Positions 29,556-34,873 of a DNA stretch of 34,873 nt are shown here, piece after piece. Under the pieces are notes generated by a model that made no database searches, had not been told where the DNA came from, and was given only the letters and a program-made list of their open reading frames with translations. Source of the DNA: Streptomyces roseochromogenus subsp. oscitans DS 12.976 (GTDB lineage Bacteria; Actinomycetota; Actinomycetes; Streptomycetales; Streptomycetaceae); the NCBI RefSeq assembly GCF_000497445.1, contig NZ_CM002285.1:7892631-7927503 (forward strand), read 5' to 3'. The translations under genes were made by a program, and so were the position numbers. Numbering within the stretch: position 1 is the first letter of the stretch; each line of letters opens with the position of its first letter.

Positions 29556-30160
29556 TCGCCTTCGTCAGCGGCACGGTCGCCGCGCTCGCCCCGGACGCCG
29601 CGGTCGTCGAGGTCGGCGGCGTCGGCATGGCCGTCCAGTGCACGCCGAACACGCTGTCCACGCTCCGTGTCGGCCAGCCCGCCAAGCTGCACACCTCGCT
29701 CGTCGTCCGCGAGGAATCGCTGACGCTGTACGGCTTCGGCGACGACGACGAGCGCCAGGTCTTCGAGCTGCTGCAGACCGCGAGCGGCGTCGGCCCGCGC
29801 CTGGCCCAGGCGATGCTCGCCGTGCACACCCCGGACGCGCTGCGCCGCGCCGTCGCCACCGGTGACGAGAAGTCACTCACCGCGGTCCCCGGCATCGGCA
29901 AGAAGGGTGCGCAGAAGCTGCTGCTGGAGCTGAGGGACCGGCTCGGCGAGCCGATGGGGACGGCGCCCGCGATCGGCGCGCCGGTCACCCAGGGCTGGCG
30001 CGACCAGCTGCACGCGGCCCTGATCGGCCTCGGCTACGCCACCCGCGAGGCCGACGAGGCCGTCGCCGCCGTGGCCCCGCAGGCCGAGGCCGCAGGCGTG
30101 CCGCCCCAGGTGGGTCAGCTGCTGAAGGCCGCCCTGCAGACCCTGAACCGCGCCCGCTGA
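29552..30160 (+). CDS. ruvA: Holliday junction branch-migration protein RuvA
   Basis: A 202-residue protein with the RuvA plan: an N-terminal OB domain ([20 protein letters not shown] to [17 protein letters not shown]), two helix-hairpin-helix motifs ([14 protein letters not shown] and [17 protein letters not shown]), a flexible linker, and a C-terminal RuvB-binding domain ([18 protein letters not shown]). It binds the four-way junction and loads RuvB. The start is coupled to ruvC (ATGA) and ruvB follows after 26 bp. Confidence 0.96.
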   Translation: MIAFVSGTVAALAPDAAVVEVGGVGMAVQCTPNTLSTLRVGQPAKLHTSLVVREESLTLYGFGDDDERQVFELLQTASGVGPRLAQAMLAVHTPDALRRAVATGDEKSLTAVPGIGKKGAQKLLLELRDRLGEPMGTAPAIGAPVTQGWRDQLHAALIGLGYATREADEAVAAVAPQAEAAGVPPQVGQLLKAALQTLNRAR

Positions 30161-30186
30161 CCCCCACGACGATCGAGGCTCCACAC

Positions 30187-31257
30187 ATGAACTGGGACGA
30201 CACGACCGACACCCCCGCCCCCGAGCGGCTCGTCGGTGCGTCCGCCGACCGGGAGGACCAGGCTGTCGAGGCCGCCCTGCGCCCCAAGGACCTCGGCGAG
30301 TTCATCGGCCAGGAGAAGGTCCGCGAACAGCTCGACCTCGTCCTGCGGGCCGCACGCGCGCGGGGCGCCACCGCCGACCATGTGCTGCTCTCCGGCGCGC
30401 CCGGCCTCGGCAAGACCACCCTGTCGATGATCATCGCGGCCGAGATGGGCGCCCCCATCCGCATCACCTCCGGCCCCGCCATCCAGCACGCCGGCGACCT
30501 CGCCGCGATCCTCTCCTCCCTCCAGGAGGGCGAGGTCCTCTTCCTCGACGAGATCCACCGGATGTCCCGGCCCGCCGAGGAGATGCTGTACATGGCGATG
30601 GAGGACTTCCGCGTCGACGTCATCGTCGGCAAGGGCCCCGGCGCCACCGCCATCCCGCTGGAGCTGCCCCCGTTCACCCTGGTCGGCGCGACCACGCGCG
30701 CGGGCCTGCTGCCGCCCCCGCTGCGCGACCGCTTCGGCTTCACCGCGCACATGGAGTTCTACGAGCCGCACGAGCTGGAGCGCGTCGTACACCGCTCGGC
30801 GCACCTGCTCGATGTCGAGATCGAGCCGGACGGCGCCGCCGAGATCGCCGGGCGCTCCCGGGGCACGCCCCGTATCGCCAACCGCCTGCTGCGCCGTGTC
30901 CGCGACTATGCGCAGGTCAAGGCGGACGGCCTGATCACCCGGGAGATCGCCGCGGCCGCCCTCGCCGTCTACGAGGTCGACGGCCGCGGTCTCGACCGTC
31001 TCGACCGCGCCGTCCTGGAAGCCCTGCTGAAGCTGTTCGGCGGCGGCCCGGTCGGTCTGTCCACGCTGGCCGTCGCGGTGGGGGAGGAGCGGGAGACCGT
31101 CGAGGAGGTCGCCGAACCCTTCCTCGTGCGGGAGGGACTGCTCGCCCGCACGCCACGGGGCCGTGTCGCCACGCCGGCCGCCTGGGCGCACCTCGGCCTG
31201 ACCCCGCCCCGCTCGGTTACCGGGGGAAACGGACAACAGGATCTGTTCGGGACCTGA
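30187..31257 (+). CDS. ruvB: Holliday junction helicase RuvB
   Basis: A 356-residue AAA+ motor. It has [19 protein letters not shown], Walker A GAPGLGKT (70-77), Walker B FLDEIH (119-124), sensor 1 in [10 protein letters not shown], the arginine-finger region ([10 protein letters not shown]) and a C-terminal winged helix ([18 protein letters not shown]). It pumps DNA through the RuvA-bound junction. It is the third gene of the ruvCAB operon. The C-terminus NGQQDLFGT ends cleanly. Confidence 0.97.
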   Translation: MNWDDTTDTPAPERLVGASADREDQAVEAALRPKDLGEFIGQEKVREQLDLVLRAARARGATADHVLLSGAPGLGKTTLSMIIAAEMGAPIRITSGPAIQHAGDLAAILSSLQEGEVLFLDEIHRMSRPAEEMLYMAMEDFRVDVIVGKGPGATAIPLELPPFTLVGATTRAGLLPPPLRDRFGFTAHMEFYEPHELERVVHRSAHLLDVEIEPDGAAEIAGRSRGTPRIANRLLRRVRDYAQVKADGLITREIAAAALAVYEVDGRGLDRLDRAVLEALLKLFGGGPVGLSTLAVAVGEERETVEEVAEPFLVREGLLARTPRGRVATPAAWAHLGLTPPRSVTGGNGQQDLFGT

Positions 31258-31338
31258 CGGCGCCGTGATGGCGACGTGATCTCTCCGTGACGGCGGAGGC
31301 ATTGGCCCGAGCAGGAACCCAGGTGCCATGCTGAGCGT

Positions 31339-31367
31339 TGTTCCATGCGCGCGGACTCGCTTAGACT
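31339..31367 (+). promoter_or_regulatory. Promoter of yajC
   Basis: TTGTTC (31339-31344), 17 bp and TAGACT (31362-31367) in the 199-bp gap after ruvB. The leader to yajC would be about 83 nt. Confidence 0.6.
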
Positions 31368-31456
31368 CCGCCGATGCCGCCTTTGCGGGCGGCGCCGACC
31401 ACACCCCCGTCAACAGGCCGCTCTCCGTCGCGGTCGCGCGAAGGAAATTCCGTCCC

Positions 31457-31960
31457 GTGAATGCCTTTACCCTTCTCCCCTTCATCGTGCTCATCGCGGC
31501 CATGTTCCTGATGACACGTTCGGCCAAGAAGAAGCAGCAGCAGGCTGCCAACATGCGGAACGAGATGCAGCCCGGCTCCGGTGTCCGCACGATCGGGGGG
31601 ATGTACGCGACGGTCAAGGAGGTGGGCGAGGACACGGTCCTCCTCGACGCCGGCCCCGGTGTCGAGCTCCTCTTCGCCAAGAACTCGATCGGCGCCGTTC
31701 TCACCGACGACGAGTACAACCGCATCGTCCACGGCATCGAGCACGACCTGAAGTCCGACGCCGACATCGTCCCGGACGACGCCTCCTCCCTCACCGAGAG
31801 CGACGAGTCCGACTCGCCCGCTGCCGCCGCCTCCGACGACAAGGCCGTCGACCTCGGTAAGAAGGACGCCAGCGAGGACGGCACCGACGCGGCCGAGGCC
31901 GCCGAGGCCAAGGCGGACGACGAGCCGAAGAAGACCGACGGCGACTCCGACGCGAAGTAG
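31457..31960 (+). CDS. yajC: Preprotein translocase subunit YajC
   Basis: A 167-residue protein. It has a single N-terminal transmembrane helix (FTLLPFIVLIAAMFLMT), a basic stop (RSAKKKQQQAANMRNEM), and the conserved YajC domain with QPGSGVRTIGGMYATVKEV and DDEYNRIVHGI. A Ser/Asp/Ala/Lys-rich acidic tail of about 65 residues makes it longer than E. coli YajC (110). It associates with SecDF in the Sec machinery. The GTG at 31457 follows AAGGAA by 10 bp; an in-frame extension upstream crosses the promoter. secD follows. Confidence 0.93.
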   Translation: MNAFTLLPFIVLIAAMFLMTRSAKKKQQQAANMRNEMQPGSGVRTIGGMYATVKEVGEDTVLLDAGPGVELLFAKNSIGAVLTDDEYNRIVHGIEHDLKSDADIVPDDASSLTESDESDSPAAAASDDKAVDLGKKDASEDGTDAAEAAEAKADDEPKKTDGDSDAK

Positions 31961-31966
31961 TCACGC

Positions 31967-32013
31967 CCCGGTGGTGCGCCAAGCGGCATAATCACGCCCC
32001 GCGCACCACCGGG
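31967..32013. promoter_or_regulatory. 13-bp inverted repeat with 21-nt loop between yajC and secD
   Basis: CCCGGTGGTGCGC (31967-31979) and GCGCACCACCGGG (32001-32013) pair perfectly. The loop contains CATAAT (31987-31992), which looks like a -10. It could be a partial terminator, an RNA stability element or an operator around a secD promoter. Confidence 0.5.
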
Positions 32014-32103
32014 CGTCTGTTTCCCGTACGGAAACAGCCCGACACCATGTCATGGCCGACCGCGCCGACCAACGCGGAGCGGCCCGAGAGGGAGTACGAG
32101 AAG

Positions 32104-33909
32104 GTGGCAGCACCTAAGAGGGGCCGGAGCGCGAGCGCCCAGAGCAAGCCAGGGCGCTCGCTGGCCCTCATCCTGATCGCCATCGTGGCGCTCACCGGAG
32201 GCATGTTCCTGTCCGGGAACAAGACTCCGCGTCTCGGCATCGACCTCGCCGGTGGTACGAGCATCACGCTCAAGGCGAAGGCCGACCAGGGGTCCGCGAT
32301 CAACAAGGCCAACATGGACACCGCGGTCGACATCATGAACCGCCGTGTCAACGGCCTCGGCGTCTCCGAGGCGGAGGTGCAGACCCAGGGGAACGACAAC
32401 ATCATCGTCAACATCCCCAAGGGCACCAACTCCAAGGAGGCCCAGCAGCAGGTCGGCACCACCGCCAAGCTGTACTTCCGCCCGGTCCTGGCCAGCGAGC
32501 CCAGCGGCGGCGCCGCCCAGAGCCCGTCGCCGAGCGCCTCGCCCAGCGGCAGCTCCTCGCCGAAGCCGGGCGCGAGCCCCTCCGGCAGCGCCTCCTCCAA
32601 GGAGAAGACGTCCTCCAAGGAGAAGGCGTCCTCGTCCTCCACCGCGTCCCCCAAGGCCTCGGCGACCTCCCAGGGCCGCGCCGTCACCGACGCGCTGAAG
32701 GCCGGCTCCACTCCCTCGCCCAGCGGCTCCTCCTCCGGCAGCTCCACGCCGAAGGCCACCCCGTCGGCCTCCGCCGGCGGCAGCTCGGAAGCCGCCAAGC
32801 TGCAGGCCCAGTACGCCACCCTGGACTGCACCAAGCCCGACCAGCGAGCCAAGGTCGGAGGCGCCGCCAAGCCCGGCGAGCCCACGGTGGCCTGCGGCCA
32901 GATCAGGAAGGTCTGGTACAAGTACATCCTCGGCCCGGCCGCCGTGGACGGCACCGAGGTGAAGAACGCCGCCGCCCGGTTCGACACCCAGGGTGCCTCC
33001 GGCTGGCAGGTCGTGATGAACTTCACCTCCAGCGGTTCCAAGAAGTTCGCCGACGTCACCGGCCAGCTGGCGAAGAACCAGGCCCCGCAGAACGAGTTCG
33101 CCATCGTCCTCGACGGCGAGGTCGTCTCCAGCCCGTTCGTGCAGACCGCGATCACCGGCGGCCAGGCGGAGATCTCCGGCAGCTTCACCCAGCAGGACGC
33201 CCAGAGCCTCGCCAACATGCTGTCGTACGGCGCTCTGCCGCTCTCCTTCCAGGAGCAGTCCGTCACCACCGTCACCGCCGCGCTCGGCGGTGAGCAGCTG
33301 CACGCCGGTCTGCTCGCCGGCGCGATCGGCCTCGCGCTGGTCGTGCTCTACCTGGTGGTCTACTACCGCGGTCTGTCGCTCGTCGCCATGGCTTCGCTGC
33401 TGGTCTCTGCGATCCTGACCTACGTGATCATGTCGCTGCTCGGCCCGGCCATCGGCTTCGCGCTGAACCTGCCGGCGGTCTGCGGTGCCATCGTGGCCAT
33501 CGGTATCACCGCGGACTCGTTCATCGTGTACTTCGAACGCATCCGGGACGAGATCCGCGAGGGCCGCTCGCTGCGCCCCGCCGTCGAGCGGGCCTGGCCG
33601 CGTGCCCGGCGCACCATCCTGGTCTCCGACTTCGTGTCGTTCCTCGCCGCCGCCGTCCTCTTCATCGTGACCGTCGGCAAGGTCCAGGGCTTCGCGTTCA
33701 CGCTCGGCCTGACCACCCTTCTCGACGTCGTCGTGGTCTTCCTGTTCACCAAGCCGCTGATGACACTGCTCGCCCGCCGCAAGTTCTTCGCGAACGGCCA
33801 CAAGTGGTCCGGACTCGAACCGAAGAGCCTGGGTGCCAAGCCGCCGCTGCGCCGCACCCGCCGTCCCGCCGGTCCTGCCGCCGGCTCTGTCGACCCGAAG
33901 GAGGCCTGA
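32104..33909 (+). CDS. secD: Protein translocase subunit SecD
   Basis: A 601-residue RND-type subunit that uses the proton gradient to complete Sec export. Transmembrane helix 1 (about 19-35) is followed by RLGIDLAGGTSITLKAKA (the D1 motif). A low-complexity Ser/Pro/Ala/Lys linker of about 100 residues (131-229) splits the periplasmic P1 region. Five more helices follow, with LLAGAIGLALVVLYLVVYYR, ITADSFIVYFERIRDEIREG and the helix with WPRARRTILVSDFVSFLAA. The GTG at 32104 after GAGGGAG is preferred; an ATG at 32047 would add 19 residues but has no ribosome binding site. secF follows after 3 bp. Confidence 0.94.
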   Translation: MAAPKRGRSASAQSKPGRSLALILIAIVALTGGMFLSGNKTPRLGIDLAGGTSITLKAKADQGSAINKANMDTAVDIMNRRVNGLGVSEAEVQTQGNDNIIVNIPKGTNSKEAQQQVGTTAKLYFRPVLASEPSGGAAQSPSPSASPSGSSSPKPGASPSGSASSKEKTSSKEKASSSSTASPKASATSQGRAVTDALKAGSTPSPSGSSSGSSTPKATPSASAGGSSEAAKLQAQYATLDCTKPDQRAKVGGAAKPGEPTVACGQIRKVWYKYILGPAAVDGTEVKNAAARFDTQGASGWQVVMNFTSSGSKKFADVTGQLAKNQAPQNEFAIVLDGEVVSSPFVQTAITGGQAEISGSFTQQDAQSLANMLSYGALPLSFQEQSVTTVTAALGGEQLHAGLLAGAIGLALVVLYLVVYYRGLSLVAMASLLVSAILTYVIMSLLGPAIGFALNLPAVCGAIVAIGITADSFIVYFERIRDEIREGRSLRPAVERAWPRARRTILVSDFVSFLAAAVLFIVTVGKVQGFAFTLGLTTLLDVVVVFLFTKPLMTLLARRKFFANGHKWSGLEPKSLGAKPPLRRTRRPAGPAAGSVDPKEA

Positions 33910-33912
33910 GCG

Positions 33913-34873
33913 ATGTCGAAACTGGGCAACCTCGGCGCTCGACTGCACCGCGGCGAGATCTCGTACGACTTCGTCGGCAAGCGCAAGATCTGGTACGGCG
34001 TCTCCATCCTGATCACCATCACGGCCATCGTCGGCCTGGCGGTGCGCGGCCTGAACATGGGCATCGAGTTCAAGGGCGGCGCGGTCTTCACCACGCCGAC
34101 CGGGATGAGCACCACGGTGACCCAGGCGGAGACCTTCGCCAAGGACGCCTCCGGCCATGAGGCGATCGTGCAGAAGCTCGGCAACGGCAGCCTGCGCATC
34201 CAGATCGCCGGTATCGACACCGGCCAGTCCGACAAGATCAAGCAGGAGCTGGCCAAGGACCTGAACCTCAACCCCGAGAAGCTCGCCGCCGACCTGGTCG
34301 GCCCGAGCTGGGGTGAGCAGATCGCCAACAAGGCCTGGGAGGGCCTGGGCATCTTCATGGTGCTCGTCGTGATCTACCTGGCCATCGCCTTCGAGTGGCG
34401 CATGGCCGTGGCGGCCCTGGTCGCGCTGATCCACGACATCACCATCACGACCGGTATCTACGCCCTGGTCGGCTTCGAGGTCACGCCCGGTACGGTCATC
34501 GGTCTGCTGACGATCCTCGGTTACTCGCTCTACGACACGGTCGTCGTCTTCGACAGCCTCAAGGAGCAGACGAAGGACATCACCAAGCAGACCCGCCTCA
34601 CCTACAGCGACATCGCCAACCAGTCGATCAACGGCACGCTGGTCCGCTCGATCAACACCACCGTGGTCGCCCTGCTGCCGGTGGCCGGCCTGCTGTTCAT
34701 CGGCGGCGGCTTCCTCGGCGCCGGCACGCTGAACGACATCTCACTGTCGCTGTTCGTCGGTCTCGCCGCCGGTGCCTACTCCTCGATCTTCATCGCCACG
34801 CCGCTCGTCGCCGACCTCAAGGAGCGCGAGCCGGCGATGAAGGCCCTCACCAAGCGGGTCCTGGCCAAGCGCG
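33913..34873 (+). CDS. secF: Protein translocase subunit SecF (3' end cut by the window)
   Basis: The first 320 residues of a protein usually about 370 long here; the frame is open to the last base. It has helix 1 (IWYGVSILITITAIVGLAV), then GLNMGIEFKGGAVF (the SecF D1 motif), the small P1 domain, and helices with FEWRMAVAALVALIHDITIT, LTILGYSLYDTVVVFD and NQSINGTLVRSINTTVVALL, the SecF signature. It works with SecD. The ATG follows the secD stop by 3 bp, so the pair is translated together. Confidence 0.95.
   Translation, partial: MSKLGNLGARLHRGEISYDFVGKRKIWYGVSILITITAIVGLAVRGLNMGIEFKGGAVFTTPTGMSTTVTQAETFAKDASGHEAIVQKLGNGSLRIQIAGIDTGQSDKIKQELAKDLNLNPEKLAADLVGPSWGEQIANKAWEGLGIFMVLVVIYLAIAFEWRMAVAALVALIHDITITTGIYALVGFEVTPGTVIGLLTILGYSLYDTVVVFDSLKEQTKDITKQTRLTYSDIANQSINGTLVRSINTTVVALLPVAGLLFIGGGFLGAGTLNDISLSLFVGLAAGAYSSIFIATPLVADLKEREPAMKALTKRVLAKR

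Noticed and set aside
32050..34434. 794-codon minus-strand open frame opposite secD/secF
   Set aside because: Antisense shadow of two well-supported membrane proteins; the translation is dominated by Gly, Arg and His with no family features.

Overview
The window is chromosomal DNA of a high-GC actinomycete, almost certainly a Streptomyces. The base composition is about 70% GC, codons strongly prefer G or C in the third position, GTG starts are common and several genes look leaderless. It carries ssgB, a sporulation gene confined to sporulating actinomycetes. Most genes are housekeeping, and much of the order matches what I recall of the conserved thrS-to-secF block of actinobacteria, including Mycobacterium tuberculosis. 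No species is assigned.

Layout. 1-1345: the 3' end of an aminoglycoside-phosphotransferase-like gene, a small zinc-ribbon protein, and a minus-strand tRNA cluster (Gly-GCC, Cys-GCA, three Val-GAC). 1523-5727: the folate (p-aminobenzoate) pair pabB-pabC, a tandem-GNAT acetyltransferase, a DsbA-like thiol oxidoreductase and a small membrane protein. 5728-7504: gene-poor DNA holding a 49-residue one-helix membrane protein behind a 30-bp palindrome, an 8-bp tandem repeat, and a CGNR zinc-finger protein. 7505-8574: ssgB and, divergent from it, a PGPGW membrane protein.

8655-12893 is the least ordinary stretch. Two identical 81-bp copies of a tRNA-Val(CAC) unit flank about 4 kb with decayed genes. 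One is an epoxide-hydrolase-like pseudogene with five or more frame changes and a captured P-loop fragment of a HelD-type helicase. Another is a sugar-binding lipoprotein knocked out of frame by a 13-bp tandem duplication and then joined to remnants of what looks like a polysaccharide lyase. A DUF6215-like membrane protein and an SRPBCC protein behind a 16-bp perfect palindrome appear intact.

12933-20205: a DEDDh exonuclease, a translationally coupled DUF4365-type nuclease-like protein plus partner, thrS, a HIT hydrolase and a conserved membrane protein. 20415-25635: a divergent EF-G-like GTPase, then the overlapping PI-phosphate synthase / acyltransferase / mannosyltransferase genes that start phosphatidylinositol mannoside synthesis. 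25876-28870: a LemA-like membrane protein, pdxS-pdxT (pyridoxal phosphate synthase) and yebC. 28953-31257: the Holliday junction operon ruvC-ruvA-ruvB behind a match to the PafBC-type DNA-damage promoter. 31339-34873: yajC, secD and a truncated secF of the Sec translocase.

Functional links: pabB/pabC make p-aminobenzoate; pgsA, the acyltransferase and pimA build PIMs; pdxST make PLP; ruvCAB process recombination intermediates; yajC-secDF drive protein export. No complete mobile element, CRISPR array, secondary-metabolite cluster or recognised defence system was found. The best candidates for something undescribed are the DUF4365 pair, the palindrome-controlled small genes and the tRNA-flanked decay island.
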